A stretch of 64,000 nt of DNA from Amphibacillus marinus (GCF_900110345.1 NZ_FODJ01000012.1:50231-114230); one strand, 5' to 3'; numbered from the stretch's first letter, positions 51,641 to 62,825 are shown. Program-made: numbers and translations. Notes: generated from the sequence alone by a model not told the origin.

Positions 51641-51645
51641 TTATA
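51640..51645 (-). promoter_or_regulatory. -10 element of the T-box transcript
   Basis: TATAAT on the minus strand, just upstream of Stem I and just after gltX. I see no good -35 at the right distance. Confidence 0.45.
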
Positions 51646-51668
51646 TGACATTCTTTATTTATAGGTGA

Positions 51669-53132
51669 TTAAAAGCTAGCCAATAGGGTTTCTAGTCTGG
51701 TCACGACCACTTCTTTCCCTAACAATTGAATAGCATTCGGTAACTCTGGTCCATGCATTTGTCCAGTAGTCGCAACTCGGATCGGCATAAATAACTGCTT
51801 ACCCTTTTGCTTGGTTTCCTTTTGTGTTGCTTTAATGCCTTGCTTTATCTCATCAGCAGTCCAAATGTCGAGCTCAACAAGCTTTTGTTTAAATGTCTCA
51901 ATGACTACCGGGACCTGCTCACCAGCCAACACTTGCTGTGCCTCCTCATTATAACTGATCTCTGTCTGGAAAAAAAGCTTTGTTAATTCAACAATTTCAG
52001 CACCAAAGCTCAGCTGATCCTTATACAATAAAATGATTTGTCTAGCCCAGTGCTCTGTTTCTTCCTTCATAGCCGTCGGAAGTTGACCTGCTTCGATTAA
52101 GTGCGGCAACGCTAGTTCCACGATCTCATCCTCAGTAAGCGACTTAATATATTGATTATTCATCCATTTTAACTTTTGTGGATCAAATATGGCCGCAGAG
52201 GTTGATAAGCGATCAGGATCAAACATACTAATGAATTGAGCCTGGGTAAAGATTTCTTCTTCACCAACTGGAGACCAACCAAGTAAGGCAATAAAATTAA
52301 ACATTGCTTCAGGAAGATAACCAAGGTTTTTATATTGCTCAATAAATTGTAGGATATGCTGGTCCCGCTTACTTAACTTTTTACGTTCTTCATTTAGAAT
52401 AAGCGTCATGTGCCCATATTGTGGTGCTTGCCAATCAAACGCATTGAAAATCATTAATTGCTTCGGCGTATTAGAAATATGCTCTTCTCCACGTAACACA
52501 TGCGAGATTTTCATTAAATGGTCATCAACGGCTACCGCAAAATTATAGGTAGGAATACCATTCTTCTTAACCATGACCCAATCGCCAAAATCACTTGCTT
52601 CAAAGGTAATTGACCCACGTACAATGTCCTCAAACGTATAAGTCACACTGCTAGGCACACGAAAGCGAATACTCGCCTGACGACCCTCTGCTTCGAATTG
52701 TGCCACCTCTGCATCGGTAAGGTTACGATGGGCACCAGAGTATTTCGGAACTTGTCCATTCGCCTTTTGTTGTTCACGTTCTTGCTCAAGTTCTTCCTCG
52801 GTCATGTAACAGCGATAGGCTAAACCACGCTCTAACAAGTCATCAGCATAGGACTTATATAGATCTAACCGTTCTGTTTGGCGATACGGGCCATAATCGC
52901 CACCAATATCCGCCCCCTCATCCCAAACAATTCCAAGCCACTTAAGAAAATTAAGCTGGCTTTCTTCGCCACCTTCAACATTTCGCTTCTCATCAGTATC
53001 CTCGGTACGAATGATGAATTGACCACCTAAGTGCTTTGCATATAAATAATTAAAAAGCGCTGTCCTAGCATTACCAATGTGCAAATGGCCTGTTGGGCTA
53101 GGTGCATAGCGCACACGTAAATCTGTTGTCAT
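51669..53132 (-). CDS. gltX: Glutamyl-tRNA synthetase (probably non-discriminating)
   Basis: Class I synthetase for Glu. It has 487 residues: [21 protein letters not shown] (HIGH region, only key part shown), [17 protein letters not shown] and KLSKRDQ (KMSKS motif). The anticodon-binding helical bundle forms the C-terminal 170 residues. In Bacilli this enzyme usually also charges tRNA-Gln for later amidation; that is family knowledge. It lies 58 bases after ispF with its own GGGGAA site. Confidence 0.97.
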   Translation of the reverse strand: MTTDLRVRYAPSPTGHLHIGNARTALFNYLYAKHLGGQFIIRTEDTDEKRNVEGGEESQLNFLKWLGIVWDEGADIGGDYGPYRQTERLDLYKSYADDLLERGLAYRCYMTEEELEQEREQQKANGQVPKYSGAHRNLTDAEVAQFEAEGRQASIRFRVPSSVTYTFEDIVRGSITFEASDFGDWVMVKKNGIPTYNFAVAVDDHLMKISHVLRGEEHISNTPKQLMIFNAFDWQAPQYGHMTLILNEERKKLSKRDQHILQFIEQYKNLGYLPEAMFNFIALLGWSPVGEEEIFTQAQFISMFDPDRLSTSAAIFDPQKLKWMNNQYIKSLTEDEIVELALPHLIEAGQLPTAMKEETEHWARQIILLYKDQLSFGAEIVELTKLFFQTEISYNEEAQQVLAGEQVPVVIETFKQKLVELDIWTADEIKQGIKATQKETKQKGKQLFMPIRVATTGQMHGPELPNAIQLLGKEVVVTRLETLLASF

Positions 53133-53190
53133 GTCTTTGTTCCCCTTTCAATCATCTCAAACTGTCTTATCTCATTTTAGCATGTTTACT

Positions 53191-53679
53191 TTACTTTGTC
53201 TGATTAGGCTTTTCAATCAGGACAACTGCTTGTGCAGCTATGCCCTCTTCTCTACCTGTGAAGCCTAATGCTTCTGTTGTCGTTGCTTTAACATTAATTT
53301 GGTCCACATCCACGCTCAGTATACCTGCAATACTTGCCCGTATTGTTTCTATGTATGGTGCCAACTTAGGACGCTGGGCAATGACGGTGCAATCTAGATT
53401 TCCCAATTGATATCCCTGTCGTTGAATCATTTGCCACACATGTGCTAATAATATTTTTGAATCAGCATCTTTATAGGCTGGATCAGTATCCGGAAAATGT
53501 TTACCAATATCACCGGCTCCAATTGCCCCTAACAACGCATCTGCAATCGTATGTAACAATACGTCCGCATCTGAATGACCAAGCAAGCCTTTCTCGTGTG
53601 GGATGGTCACACCACCGATAACACAAGGTCGATCCGGTGAAAAGGCATGTACATCAAAGCCCTGTCCGATTCGAAACAT
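53191..53679 (-). CDS. ispF: 2-C-methyl-D-erythritol 2,4-cyclodiphosphate synthase
   Basis: The fifth enzyme of the MEP isoprenoid pathway. It has 162 residues: the metal-binding start [11 protein letters not shown], the conserved [21 protein letters not shown] with its DxH and H ligands, [15 protein letters not shown] and the C-terminal [17 protein letters not shown]. Its start overlaps the end of ispD by 26 bases, so the two consecutive pathway enzymes are coupled. Confidence 0.97.
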   Translation of the reverse strand: MFRIGQGFDVHAFSPDRPCVIGGVTIPHEKGLLGHSDADVLLHTIADALLGAIGAGDIGKHFPDTDPAYKDADSKILLAHVWQMIQRQGYQLGNLDCTVIAQRPKLAPYIETIRASIAGILSVDVDQINVKATTTEALGFTGREEGIAAQAVVLIEKPNQTK

Positions 53680-54385
53680 TTTTGTCTTCCTCCTCTTTTA
53701 CACGCAGACTTAAAATAAAAGCGGCCTGCTCAAGATCATCTGGTGTGGTTATTTTTATATTTGTGCTTTCTCCTTCAACAAGTTGAACATGTTGGTTAAG
53801 GCGCTCAACGAGGGATGCATCATCGGTACCGTAATAACCGGCCTTACAGGCATCAGCATGGGCATGCTTTATCATCTGCAAGTCAAATGCTTGCGGTGTT
53901 TGAGCCAAGTATAGTGTACTTCGATCTAATGTTATTAAGTGATCGTTTTCAGCTCTCAGTTGCTTAACGGTATCCTTAACTGGCACAGCAAGGATAGCCG
54001 CTCCATGTTCTGACACTGATCTATTCAACCGCTGTAACGCATTTATCGAAATAAAAGGGCGCGCACCATCATGAATAAATACTAAGGGTGAACGATCTTT
54101 AATGGCACATAACCCTGCATACACAGAGTCTTGCCTTTCTTGCCCGCCATAGACAAACTGATAAGGTTTTTTAAGCGATGCCATCGCTACCATTTCCTTA
54201 ACCTGTTCTTCTTCCGCTTTACGTACGACAATATAAAATTTGTTGCAATTCCGATCCCGTTCAAAGGCTTCCAAAGTATGATTCAATAACGGCTTGCCTT
54301 CGAGGTGGATAAACTGCTTGTTATAGCCTAGCCCCATCCGCTTGCCTAGACCAGCTGCTAGTATAATAACATTATAAGGTTTCAT
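53654..54385 (-). CDS. ispD: 2-C-methyl-D-erythritol 4-phosphate cytidylyltransferase
   Basis: The third enzyme of the MEP pathway, making CDP-methylerythritol. It has 243 residues: the nucleotide-binding start [33 protein letters not shown] with catalytic residues, VPVKDTVKQ and [17 protein letters not shown]. It sits at the head of ispD-ispF-gltX after a strong bidirectional hairpin. Confidence 0.97.
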   Translation of the reverse strand: MKPYNVIILAAGLGKRMGLGYNKQFIHLEGKPLLNHTLEAFERDRNCNKFYIVVRKAEEEQVKEMVAMASLKKPYQFVYGGQERQDSVYAGLCAIKDRSPLVFIHDGARPFISINALQRLNRSVSEHGAAILAVPVKDTVKQLRAENDHLITLDRSTLYLAQTPQAFDLQMIKHAHADACKAGYYGTDDASLVERLNQHVQLVEGESTNIKITTPDDLEQAAFILSLRVKEEEDKNVSNRTGL

Positions 54386-54450
54386 GCTTCACATCTTTTC
54401 TAAAATAAGTCGTCGCGTTGCTAATATCCAAAATCCTTTTGAACACTAAT

Positions 54451-54480
54451 AAAAAGTGATAACGTCTGTTATCACTTTTT
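54451..54480. terminator. Bidirectional terminator between yacL and ispD
   Basis: Perfect 13-bp stem AAAAAGTGATAAC/GTTATCACTTTTT with a 4-base loop. It stops transcription leaving yacL before ispD. Confidence 0.85.
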
Positions 54481-54505
54481 ATCTTCTTAATCTGTTATAC
54501 CCTTT

Positions 54506-55624
54506 TTACTGTGCTTTTTCAAGTGCTTTTGGTTTAGCAAATATCATTCTACCGGCAGAGGTTTGCAGAACACTTGTTATGATAACCTCAATTGTATCAC
54601 CAATATAGTTACGACCCTCTTCAACAACGATCATGGTGCCATCATCTAGATAAGCAACCCCTTGATTTTGTTCCTTACCATCCTTAATGACTTGAACGAC
54701 AAGTTGTTCACCAGGTAATACAACAGGCTTCACGGCATTAGCCAAATCATTAATATTCAAAACTTGAACATTTTGAAATTCACAAACCTTGTTTAAGTTA
54801 AAATCATTTGTTACCACAATACCATCCATTACCTTTGCAAGCTTGACAAGCTTGCTATCTACTTCTTGAATATCATCAAAGTCACCATCATACATTTCAA
54901 CGTTAATCGGAATATCCTTTTGTAATCGGTTAAGAACATCTAATCCCCGCCTTCCTCTATTACGCTTAAGTGCGTCGGAGGAGTCTGCGATATGTTGAAG
55001 CTCATCTAAAACAAATTGCGGAATAATAAGTGTCCCTTCTAAAAAGTATGTCTGACAAATATCAGCAATACGTCCATCAATAATAACGCTTGTATCAAGT
55101 AATTTAGGCTTTGGCAGGACCTGCTCTGCTGCCGCTTCTTCACTACCGTTTTTACCATTTTTATCTTTCTTAGCAAGGGTAAGAAAACTCAGAAATTCAT
55201 CCCGACGCTTAAACCCGACCTGAAAACCTAAATAACCAAGCAAACTCATGATAAACAAAGGAACAACCTGTGACAATATAAGAATCTGTATATCCTGAAT
55301 GGGTTGATTAATAATAAAAGCAATGAATAAGCCTAAAATAAGTCCTATACTCCCAAAAAACAAATCTGCTAATGGTGCTTTAAGTAATATCCCTTCAAGA
55401 AACTTAATAAATTGAACGATATGATCCACCAGCCAGAATGACAATAAATAGAGAATAATTGCCCCAACTACCAACCCTATATATGGCGCAATATATGGAT
55501 GATCAATCCACGTATTTCCCGTAAACCCCATCACCGTGACCAATAATGGAAAATAAATAAACCCAGCAGTACCTCCAGCTAAAATAATAAATAATTGAAC
55601 AATTCTTTTTAGCACTACCGTCAC
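54506..55624 (-). CDS. yacL: PIN/TRAM-domain membrane protein (YacL)
   Basis: A 372-residue protein with four hydrophobic segments in the first 145 residues, a cytosolic PIN-type nuclease domain (about 175-290; LLDTSVIIDGRIAD, KRNRGRRGLDVLNRLQ, VTNDFNLNKV) and a C-terminal TRAM domain (about 295-365, GEQLVVQVIKDGKEQNQGVAY) for RNA binding. Bacillus YacL has the same architecture; its substrate is not well defined. It follows radA by 112 bases; disA, which lies between these genes in B. subtilis, is absent. Confidence 0.92.
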   Translation of the reverse strand: MTVVLKRIVQLFIILAGGTAGFIYFPLLVTVMGFTGNTWIDHPYIAPYIGLVVGAIILYLLSFWLVDHIVQFIKFLEGILLKAPLADLFFGSIGLILGLFIAFIINQPIQDIQILILSQVVPLFIMSLLGYLGFQVGFKRRDEFLSFLTLAKKDKNGKNGSEEAAAEQVLPKPKLLDTSVIIDGRIADICQTYFLEGTLIIPQFVLDELQHIADSSDALKRNRGRRGLDVLNRLQKDIPINVEMYDGDFDDIQEVDSKLVKLAKVMDGIVVTNDFNLNKVCEFQNVQVLNINDLANAVKPVVLPGEQLVVQVIKDGKEQNQGVAYLDDGTMIVVEEGRNYIGDTIEVIITSVLQTSAGRMIFAKPKALEKAQ

Positions 55625-55736
55625 CTCCTATCTTTTAGTGTCCCCAATTTTTTCTCTCTTTAACCCTATTGTTTTTAATCTGCCAGCCTATAAATTAAAC
55701 AAAATAAATGCATTAAGATAAGAGGAGAATGCTAGC

Positions 55737-57101
55737 TTAATCAAAGGTTACCTTCATCGCCTCTTGAATAGACTGTACACCAATAATCTCAATTTGCTTA
55801 GGCGCCTTCCAACCATCTAAATTACGAGAAGGTATAATCGCACGTTTAAAGCCTAGCTTAGCAGCCTCTTGGACACGTTGTTCTATCCTTGACACTCGGC
55901 GAATCTCCCCTGTTAAGCCAACTTCACCAATAAGAACATCGTTTGGGCGACATGCCTTATCCTTAAAGCTAGAAGCAATACTAATTGCAACAGCTAAATC
56001 GATCGCAGGCTCATCAAGCTTAACTCCACCCGCAACTTTAACATAGGCATCTTGATTCTGCATCATCAGACCAACACGCTTCTCTAATACAGCCATTAGC
56101 AATGGAACGCGATTATGGTCTATCCCCGTCGCCATCCGCCGTGCTTGTCCAAAGCTTGTTGGTGAAATTAACGATTGGATCTCAACAAGCACCGGTCGGG
56201 TCCCTTCCATTGATGCCACTACAGTAGAACCGGCAACACCTTGAGATCGTTCTTCTAAGAAGATTTCAGAAGGATTTAAAACTTCTTTCAGTCCTTCTTC
56301 CTTCATTTCAAAAATACCCATCTCATGCGTACTACCGAAACGATTCTTCACACCACGTAAGATTCTAAACGTATGATGCCGTTCACCCTCGAAGTATAAT
56401 ACAGCATCGACCATATGTTCTAAAAGTCTTGGACCAGCTATCGAGCCTTCCTTTGTGACATGTCCAACAATAAAAATTGGCACGTGGTTAGTCTTCGCAA
56501 TGCGCATCAATTCACCGGTACATTCTCTAACCTGCGAGACACTGCCGGGTGCACTAGTCACCTCATCCTTAAAAATCGTTTGAATCGAATCGATAACAAT
56601 GAAGTCAGGCTTTAATTGATCAATTTGATTAGAAATAAGGTGTAAGTTTGTCTCCGACAGAACAAATAGTTGATCTGATGTTACACCTAACCGATCCGCT
56701 CGCAGCTTTGTTTGCCGTGTCGACTCTTCCCCAGAAATATAGAGGACCGCCACATCCTTATTGGCCAATTGATTAGAAATTTGTAAAAGTAAGGTTGACT
56801 TCCCAATGCCTGGATCGCCACCAATAAGCACCAATGAGCCTGGAACAATACCGCCTCCTAGTACTCGATTAAACTCGGGCATATCAGTTGTAATTCTTGG
56901 CTCTTGCTTTGTCTTTATCGCTGTAATCTTCTCAGGGACTTGACGACTATCCTGCCCAATTCCAGTATGCTTAGGATTATCCTTAATTTCTAGTTCTTCA
57001 ACCAACGTATTAAATTGATTACAACTTGGACATTTCCCCATCCACTTAGGAGAATGATACCCACACTCTTGACAGACGAAACGTGTTTTTGTTTTAGCCA
57101 A
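55737..57101 (-). CDS. radA: DNA repair protein RadA/Sms
   Basis: A RecA-like helicase that extends D-loops in homologous recombination. It has 454 residues: an N-terminal zinc finger [18 protein letters not shown], Walker [11 protein letters not shown] (about 93-102), the RadA-specific KNRFGST, and a C-terminal Lon-protease-like domain with [20 protein letters not shown]. The start is TTG at 57101, about ten bases after AGAGG. A TATAAT lies 20 bases before it, with no good -35. Confidence 0.97.
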   Translation of the reverse strand: MAKTKTRFVCQECGYHSPKWMGKCPSCNQFNTLVEELEIKDNPKHTGIGQDSRQVPEKITAIKTKQEPRITTDMPEFNRVLGGGIVPGSLVLIGGDPGIGKSTLLLQISNQLANKDVAVLYISGEESTRQTKLRADRLGVTSDQLFVLSETNLHLISNQIDQLKPDFIVIDSIQTIFKDEVTSAPGSVSQVRECTGELMRIAKTNHVPIFIVGHVTKEGSIAGPRLLEHMVDAVLYFEGERHHTFRILRGVKNRFGSTHEMGIFEMKEEGLKEVLNPSEIFLEERSQGVAGSTVVASMEGTRPVLVEIQSLISPTSFGQARRMATGIDHNRVPLLMAVLEKRVGLMMQNQDAYVKVAGGVKLDEPAIDLAVAISIASSFKDKACRPNDVLIGEVGLTGEIRRVSRIEQRVQEAAKLGFKRAIIPSRNLDGWKAPKQIEIIGVQSIQEAMKVTFD

Positions 57102-57500
57102 AATTGGAAAACCTCTCTTTCATTATAACGCAAACGGACTGGTTAAAGATTACATATCAATTAATTCTTTGTGTAAAAACCATGTAATTCAGATTGCAAA
57201 CAGACTGCGTGGATAATGACTATATGTAAATAAAAAGCACTTTTCTCTATTTTAACATTTTTTGTTACAAAAAACTTCCTTGACCATTGGCTTTAGCAAA
57301 AAAAGATTATAAATATGCCAAATGACTTAATTAATCGCATTATAATTAGCCCTTTTGGGTTTTAAGATAATAACAAAGCAAATGAAATGATAAAGCACCT
57401 GAAACATACATAACCCTGAGCGTCTACAGTTAATGACGTCTCAACTAAGGTTACGTATTTCCAGATGCTTAATGGGAAGCTATAAATAGCTACCTGACTG
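57102..57500. other. Intergenic region between clpC and radA
   Basis: About 400 AT-rich bases without a gene; in B. subtilis this gap is short. I see an interrupted hairpin after clpC (TAACC/GGTTA, TGAG/CTCA, CGTC/GACG arms, about 57410-57452), a 17-base palindrome with A and T tracts at 57258-57274, two extended -10-like sequences on the minus strand, and TATAAT at 57122-57127 near radA. Any of these could give radA its own transcription. Confidence 0.5.
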
Positions 57501-59930
57501 TTAATCTAGAATAATGAATTTCCCTTTGCTACTCAAGCCGATCCGGACTAGGTTGCCCTTTTGAATATCTTCTCGAAGTAACGCTTCAGATAATAAATCC
57601 TCAATATTTTTTTGAATGGATCTTCTTAACGGCCTTGCACCATATTCTGGATCAAAGCCCTCATCAGCTATTTTTTCCACCGCTTTTTCTGAAAGGGTAA
57701 AGTCTAACCCTTGTGCACTTAAGCGTTTTTGAAGCTGATCAAGCATGAGCGATACAATATCCTTCATGTGTTTCTTCTCTAGCGAATGGAACACAATGGT
57801 CTCATCGATTCGGTTTAAGAACTCCGGACGAAATGCCTTTTTAAGTTCTTCGGTAACTTTAACCTTCATATCACGGTAATCGGCTTTTTCATCCTCTAAG
57901 GCAAAACCAACATATTTATTTTGCTTTAGTTCGCTTGCACCAACATTAGATGTCATAATAAGCACTGTATTTCTAAAGTCGACTAGGCGGCCTTTAGAAT
58001 CTGTTAATCGACCATCCTCAAGGACTTGTAGCAAGATATTAAAGACCTCTGGATGCGCTTTTTCAATCTCGTCAAGTAAGACAACTGAATATGGCTTACG
58101 TCTTACCTTCTCTGTTAATTGGCCACCTTCTTCATGGCCGACATAGCCTGGTGGGGACCCAACTAAGCGTGAGGTTGTGTGCTTTTCCATGTATTCAGAC
58201 ATATCAACACGAATCATCGCATCTTCATCACCAAACATTGCCTCCGCTAAGGCCCGTGCTAATTCCGTTTTCCCTACTCCGGTTGGGCCTAAGAATATGA
58301 ATGATCCAATCGGTCGCTTTGGATCCTTGAGACCTGCCCGGGCACGGCGAATAGCTTTAGAAACAGCATCTACCGCCTCTTCTTGGCCGATAACACGATT
58401 GTGCAAAATGTTCTCAAGATTTAAAAGTCGCGTGCTTTCATCCTTAGTAAGTGAGGAGACAGGGACACCGGTCCATGTTGATACGACTGAAGCAATATCA
58501 TCCACTACCACTTCACTGTTTTCTTGACCCTGCTGCTCTTTCCATTTCTCTTTAGTTGTATCTAATTTTTTTCGTAATTTCTGTTCCTTATCTCGAAGTG
58601 AAGCTGCTTTTTCAAATTCTTGACTTTGAACAGCCGCATCTTTCTCTTTCTTAATTTCAGTAAGGTTGTTCTCAAGCTCTTTTAAATTAGGTGGGGCTGT
58701 ATATGAGCGTAGACGGACTTTTGAAGCCGCTTCGTCAATTAAATCTATTGCCTTATCAGGCAAGAAACGATCGGTAATATAGCGATTTGATAATTGTACC
58801 GCTGCATCAATCGCTTCATCTGTAATCGTAACACGGTGATGTGCTTCATAGCGATCACGAAGCCCTTTTAGGATTTGGATAGACTGTTCAACTGTTGGTT
58901 CATCAACCTGAATGGGTTGGAATCGGCGTTCTAATGCAGCATCCTTTTCAATGTATTTACGGTATTCGTCCAAGGTCGTTGCACCTATACATTGCAATTC
59001 ACCTCTTGCCAGCGACGGCTTTAAAATATTAGAGGCATCAATTGCCCCCTCTGCACCACCAGCACCAATTAAGGTATGAAGTTCATCAATAAAAAGAATG
59101 ACATTCCCTGCATGTCTAATTTCTTCCATAACCTTCTTTAAACGATCTTCAAATTCTCCACGATATTTAGTACCAGCGACAACTGTTCCCATATCTAATG
59201 TCATGACCCGCTTATCACGCAAAGTCTCTGGAACTTCATTATCAACGATTTGCTGCGCTAATCCTTCTGCAACAGCAGTTTTTCCTACTCCCGGCTCGCC
59301 AATTAACACAGGGTTGTTTTTAGTTCGGCGGCTTAGCACCTGAATGACACGCTCGATTTCTTTACCTCTACCAATGACTGGATCAATATTACCTTCCTTG
59401 GCAATTACCGTTAAATCACGCGCTAACGAATCTAAGGTTGGTGTGCTTGCTGGGCTATTTTGCGTTTGGCGCCCTTGCCCCTTTCGAACCGTTTCATTAC
59501 TTCCTAAAAGCTGAAGAACCTGCTGACGCGCTCGATTAAGGCTAACATCTAAATTATTTAAAACCCGAGCTGCGACACCCTCACCCTCACGAATTAATCC
59601 TAATAAAATATGCTCTGTGCCAACATAAGTATGTCCCAGCTTACGGGCTTCATCCATTGACAACTCTATTACTTTTTTTGCACGCGGTGTGTAATGAATG
59701 GTTTGAGAGCTTTTCTTACCAACACCAATGAGTGCCTCAACCTCTTCTTGAATTTTCTTTGTTTCTAAGCCAAGTGAGCTAAGTGCTTTGGCAGCAATAC
59801 CCTCTCCTTCACTAACAAGACCTAGCAAAATGTGCTCTGTACCAATATTATTATGTCCAAGACGAATGGCCTCCTCCTGAGAAAGTGCCAATACCTTTTG
59901 TGCGCGTTCTGTAAATCTTCCAAACATCAT
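57501..59930 (-). CDS. clpC: ATP-dependent Clp protease ATP-binding subunit ClpC
   Basis: A Hsp100 unfoldase that feeds substrates, including McsB-phosphorylated proteins, to ClpP. It has 809 residues: two N-terminal repeats ([19 protein letters not shown] and the second from about 75), AAA-1 with Walker [10 protein letters not shown], a UVR-type middle domain ([19 protein letters not shown]), and AAA-2 with [10 protein letters not shown] and the ClpP loop in AQGLDFTL and neighbours. It is last in the ctsR-mcsA-mcsB-clpC operon, 14 bases after mcsB. Confidence 0.98.
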   Translation of the reverse strand: MMFGRFTERAQKVLALSQEEAIRLGHNNIGTEHILLGLVSEGEGIAAKALSSLGLETKKIQEEVEALIGVGKKSSQTIHYTPRAKKVIELSMDEARKLGHTYVGTEHILLGLIREGEGVAARVLNNLDVSLNRARQQVLQLLGSNETVRKGQGRQTQNSPASTPTLDSLARDLTVIAKEGNIDPVIGRGKEIERVIQVLSRRTKNNPVLIGEPGVGKTAVAEGLAQQIVDNEVPETLRDKRVMTLDMGTVVAGTKYRGEFEDRLKKVMEEIRHAGNVILFIDELHTLIGAGGAEGAIDASNILKPSLARGELQCIGATTLDEYRKYIEKDAALERRFQPIQVDEPTVEQSIQILKGLRDRYEAHHRVTITDEAIDAAVQLSNRYITDRFLPDKAIDLIDEAASKVRLRSYTAPPNLKELENNLTEIKKEKDAAVQSQEFEKAASLRDKEQKLRKKLDTTKEKWKEQQGQENSEVVVDDIASVVSTWTGVPVSSLTKDESTRLLNLENILHNRVIGQEEAVDAVSKAIRRARAGLKDPKRPIGSFIFLGPTGVGKTELARALAEAMFGDEDAMIRVDMSEYMEKHTTSRLVGSPPGYVGHEEGGQLTEKVRRKPYSVVLLDEIEKAHPEVFNILLQVLEDGRLTDSKGRLVDFRNTVLIMTSNVGASELKQNKYVGFALEDEKADYRDMKVKVTEELKKAFRPEFLNRIDETIVFHSLEKKHMKDIVSLMLDQLQKRLSAQGLDFTLSEKAVEKIADEGFDPEYGARPLRRSIQKNIEDLLSEALLREDIQKGNLVRIGLSSKGKFIILD

Positions 59931-59944
59931 TACTTATTCCTCCT

Positions 59945-61012
59945 TCACGACTTCTCCAGGCCTAACCGTTCCCGAATAATAGTAGCGCGCTTAATATCCC
60001 GCTGTTGAGCAGTCAACGCCTGTTGTGCATACTGTTGTAAAAACGCGGGCTGCGTAAGTACCATAAGTTCATTAAGAATTGATGTAGACAAATGCTTAAT
60101 ATAACCAACATCTATTCCTAAGCGTAGATCTGATAAGCATTTAGCAGCTTCCTTAGATTCAATTATCCGACTATATTTCAGTACACCATATGATCGAAAA
60201 ACTCTATCCTCAAGTCTAAGCTCAGATTGCTCTACAAGCACCTTTCGAGCATAGCGCTCTCGCTCGATTAATTTTTCAACCACACTATGCAAATCCTCAA
60301 TTATATCGGACTCCGATCGTCCTAGCGTAACTTGATTAGAAATCTGATAAATATTACCGACTGCTTCACTGCCTTCACCATAAATACCCCGAACTACCAA
60401 TCCCAATTGATTAATAGCAGGAATCATTTTCCCTATTTTTCTAGTTAGAGTTAAGGCTGGTAAATGCATCATAACGGATGCACGTAACCCAGTCCCAACA
60501 TTTGTCGGGCAGCTGGTCAAGTAACCCCTTTGCTCATCAAAAGCATAATCAATCTTGTCCTCTAGCCAATCATCTAATTTGAAAGCTTCCTCTAGGCCTG
60601 CTTCTAACTGCAAGCCAGGGAAGTATAGCTGTAATCGTATATGATCCTCTTCATTAATCATAATCGAAAGTTGTTCGTTTTTAGAGAGCAAGACACCACT
60701 TTCCTTTTCCCGCTCCACTAAGTATGGGCTAATTAAATGTTTTTCAACTAAAGCTTTTTTCTGTAACGATTGAAGCCCTTCCATTGAAATATAATCTAGT
60801 TCTTGATAGCTTGAAAAGGACTGTTTATCAAAATGCTCTTTAATCCAATTTGAGACTTGCTTTAGCTTTTCAGCCTCCGCCCGGACTGGGAATGGCACGT
60901 TGGTAAAATTACGAGCAAGTCTTATTCGCGTGCTTAGGACAATGTCATGGTCTGGCCCCTCTTCTTGCATCCATGGGCTAATTGCTTTATTTATAAACGT
61001 TTGTAGTGACAT
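59945..61012 (-). CDS. mcsB: Protein arginine kinase McsB
   Basis: Phosphorylates arginines on misfolded proteins and on CtsR, tagging them for ClpCP. It has 355 residues of the ATP:guanido phosphotransferase fold: [35 protein letters not shown] (phosphate-binding and catalytic Glu), the catalytic-Cys block [21 protein letters not shown], and [19 protein letters not shown]. Its start shares a base with the mcsA stop. Confidence 0.97.
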   Translation of the reverse strand: MSLQTFINKAISPWMQEEGPDHDIVLSTRIRLARNFTNVPFPVRAEAEKLKQVSNWIKEHFDKQSFSSYQELDYISMEGLQSLQKKALVEKHLISPYLVEREKESGVLLSKNEQLSIMINEEDHIRLQLYFPGLQLEAGLEEAFKLDDWLEDKIDYAFDEQRGYLTSCPTNVGTGLRASVMMHLPALTLTRKIGKMIPAINQLGLVVRGIYGEGSEAVGNIYQISNQVTLGRSESDIIEDLHSVVEKLIERERYARKVLVEQSELRLEDRVFRSYGVLKYSRIIESKEAAKCLSDLRLGIDVGYIKHLSTSILNELMVLTQPAFLQQYAQQALTAQQRDIKRATIIRERLGLEKS

Positions 61013-61563
61013 TACTCTCCTTCCTCCTTTCGGATTGAGGACGCATGCTTTTGCTCAATTTCTTTAATTTTATCTCTAACTACAGCAGCTTCTTCAAATT
61101 TTTCCGCATCAATCAACTGCTTCATCTGCTCACGATAATCATTAATATAACGCTTTTGTTGTAACCGATCATGCTGTCGCTTAGGAATCTTACCAGTATG
61201 AGCCATATTACCACTGTGTACACGTTTAAAGATAGGATTTAAATGTTTACCAAAGCTTTCGTAGCAGTGTGAACAACCAAATTTACCCGTTTTAACAAAT
61301 TCATGGTAACTTAAGTTGCAAGAAGAACATTTATCTTCCTTCTCTAGTACTTGACTTGGCTCAGCTTGTGGAGCAAATGATGAGTTAAAATTGAAGAGTC
61401 CACTTAGTAGATCCTGAATGCTATAAGATGATTCATCTTCGCTATCAATATAGCCATTTTCCAATGCACATTGCTGACAGACATGAATTTCTGTTTTTTG
61501 ACCATTAATGTAATTCGTCAAGTGTAGGGTTGCTTGTCGTTTTTGACACTTCTGACATTCCAT
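61012..61563 (-). CDS. mcsA: McsA, activator of McsB
   Basis: Zinc-binding activator of the arginine kinase and modulator of CtsR. It has 183 residues with four zinc CXXC pairs: CQKC, CQQC, CSSC and CSHC, followed by a linker and a C-terminal UVR helix hairpin ([20 protein letters not shown]). The UVR motif is shared with ClpC. It lies 30 bases after ctsR and overlaps mcsB by one base. Confidence 0.96.
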   Translation of the reverse strand: MECQKCQKRQATLHLTNYINGQKTEIHVCQQCALENGYIDSEDESSYSIQDLLSGLFNFNSSFAPQAEPSQVLEKEDKCSSCNLSYHEFVKTGKFGCSHCYESFGKHLNPIFKRVHSGNMAHTGKIPKRQHDRLQQKRYINDYREQMKQLIDAEKFEEAAVVRDKIKEIEQKHASSIRKEEGE

Positions 61564-61593
61564 TATTACCCTCCTAACACCTTTATAACATTT

Positions 61594-62052
61594 TTAATAT
61601 TTCAAAGTCATTAACATTGCTACTAATATCCGTGACCTTAGCTCATCTCTTATTGGAACTTGAAATGCTAGTACCTCTCTTGTTAGGGCACTAACCATAA
61701 TCTTTGCTTCACGCTCAGAAATGTAGTCATCCTCTAACAATCGTTCAATTACCGCGATTGCGATCTGCTGTGTCACTTCCGGCCTAACTAACCTAATTAA
61801 TTCATCAACTAAAGCTGTTTTGTCATTGTTAGTCATCCTCTGTATCCTAATATAGCCGCCCCCACCACGTTTACTCTCCACTACATATCCTCGCTCTGGT
61901 GTAAAGCGTGTATTAATGACATAGTTGATTTGAGAAGGGACGCAAGAAAAACGATCTGCAATTTCACTTCGCTTAATTTCTATGCTATTATGCTGATTTT
62001 TTTCAATTATTTTTTTCAAATGCGCTTCAATAATATCCGATATATTACGCAT
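61594..62052 (-). CDS. ctsR: Class III heat-shock repressor CtsR
   Basis: Dimeric repressor of clp genes that loses DNA binding on heating. It has 152 residues with the N-terminal winged helix (KRSEIADRFSCVPSQINYVIN) and the glycine-rich heat-sensing wing ESKRGGGGYIRIQR. It has typical CtsR operators in its own promoter, so the operon is autoregulated. Confidence 0.98.
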   Translation of the reverse strand: MRNISDIIEAHLKKIIEKNQHNSIEIKRSEIADRFSCVPSQINYVINTRFTPERGYVVESKRGGGGYIRIQRMTNNDKTALVDELIRLVRPEVTQQIAIAVIERLLEDDYISEREAKIMVSALTREVLAFQVPIRDELRSRILVAMLMTLKY

Positions 62053-62066
62053 TCACCTTCCTCCTC

Positions 62067-62095
62067 ATTGACTTTGACTATATTTGACTTTAACT
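62067..62095 (-). promoter_or_regulatory. CtsR operator array upstream of ctsR
   Basis: On the minus strand AGTCAAA-TAT-AGTCAAA (62073-62089) is a perfect CtsR direct repeat. A variant half-site flanks each side and shares one base with its neighbour: AGTTAAA (62089-62095) and AGTCAAT (62067-62073). Confidence 0.9.
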
Positions 62096-62097
62096 AT

Positions 62098-62126
62098 ATT
62101 CTATAACGGCTCTCTCTGATATGCAA
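62098..62126 (-). promoter_or_regulatory. SigA-type promoter of the ctsR operon
   Basis: On the minus strand TTGCAT (62121-62126), a 17-bp spacer and TAGAAT (62098-62103). The CtsR array starts two bases downstream, covering the predicted start site. Confidence 0.7.
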
Positions 62127-62135
62127 ACAATATCT

Positions 62136-62825
62136 CTACAATTCCTTAACTTGGACAACTTCATCTAGTTTAAGTAGCTGATAGAAGACATCGTTCATTT
62201 TTGTACCTTTACCGAATTCAACTTCAGTTGTTAGCTTAGCCTCCATTTCAGCTACTGTTTGAATATCTACATGTTTAACAACAATATTAAATTGATTAAA
62301 CTTTGAAAAGATATTTTCAATACCTGTAATATCATTTAATTTCACTTCTAACTTCACTAATGTTTGTGCCCTAATAATAAAACGGTTAAAGTTATTTAAC
62401 AGGATTAAGCTTAATAGAATAATTAGCGTGGTCAGAATTGCCATCTCGTACATACCAATACCGATCACAAGCCCCAAACCTGCTACTGCCCAAATCGATG
62501 CTGCTGTTGTCAGTCCTCTAACAGTCATACCATTTACTATAATTGTACCCGCCCCAAGGAAACCTATTCCACTAATTACATAAGACGGAATTCGAGCAGG
62601 ATCGAAGCGAACATAGTCAGGATATGCTTCTACATACTCTTGAAAACCGTACAAGGACATCATCATCATTAGACAGGAGCTAACACCAACAAGAATATGG
62701 GTTCTGAACCCTGCTGAATGCTTATTCATCTCTCGCTCAAACCCAATTACACCAGATAAGATAAAAGCTAAGAAAATACGCATCGCCATAGTAGCGAACA
62801 ATTCACTAAAAATAGTATCGAACAA
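62136..62825 (-). CDS. MgtC/SapB-family membrane protein
   Basis: A 229-residue membrane protein with about five hydrophobic helices in the first 150 residues and a small ACT-like cytosolic C-domain (about 155-229). The family core is visible in GVIGFEREMNKHSAGFRTH (the conserved Arg-Thr-His turn), GIGFLGAGTI and VRGLTTAASIWAVAGLGLV. MgtC proteins modulate the F-ATPase and magnesium or acid adaptation in pathogens, but most SapB/YhiD members have no assigned role. It lies immediately upstream of ctsR in the same direction, 83 bases away with a separate promoter between, so it is not clearly co-transcribed. Confidence 0.88.
   Translation of the reverse strand: MFDTIFSELFATMAMRIFLAFILSGVIGFEREMNKHSAGFRTHILVGVSSCLMMMMSLYGFQEYVEAYPDYVRFDPARIPSYVISGIGFLGAGTIIVNGMTVRGLTTAASIWAVAGLGLVIGIGMYEMAILTTLIILLSLILLNNFNRFIIRAQTLVKLEVKLNDITGIENIFSKFNQFNIVVKHVDIQTVAEMEAKLTTEVEFGKGTKMNDVFYQLLKLDEVVQVKEL

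Noticed and set aside
55625..55736. Possible degenerate disA between yacL and radA
   Set aside because: Only 112 bases, with no DAC-domain or helix-hairpin-helix fragments in any frame.
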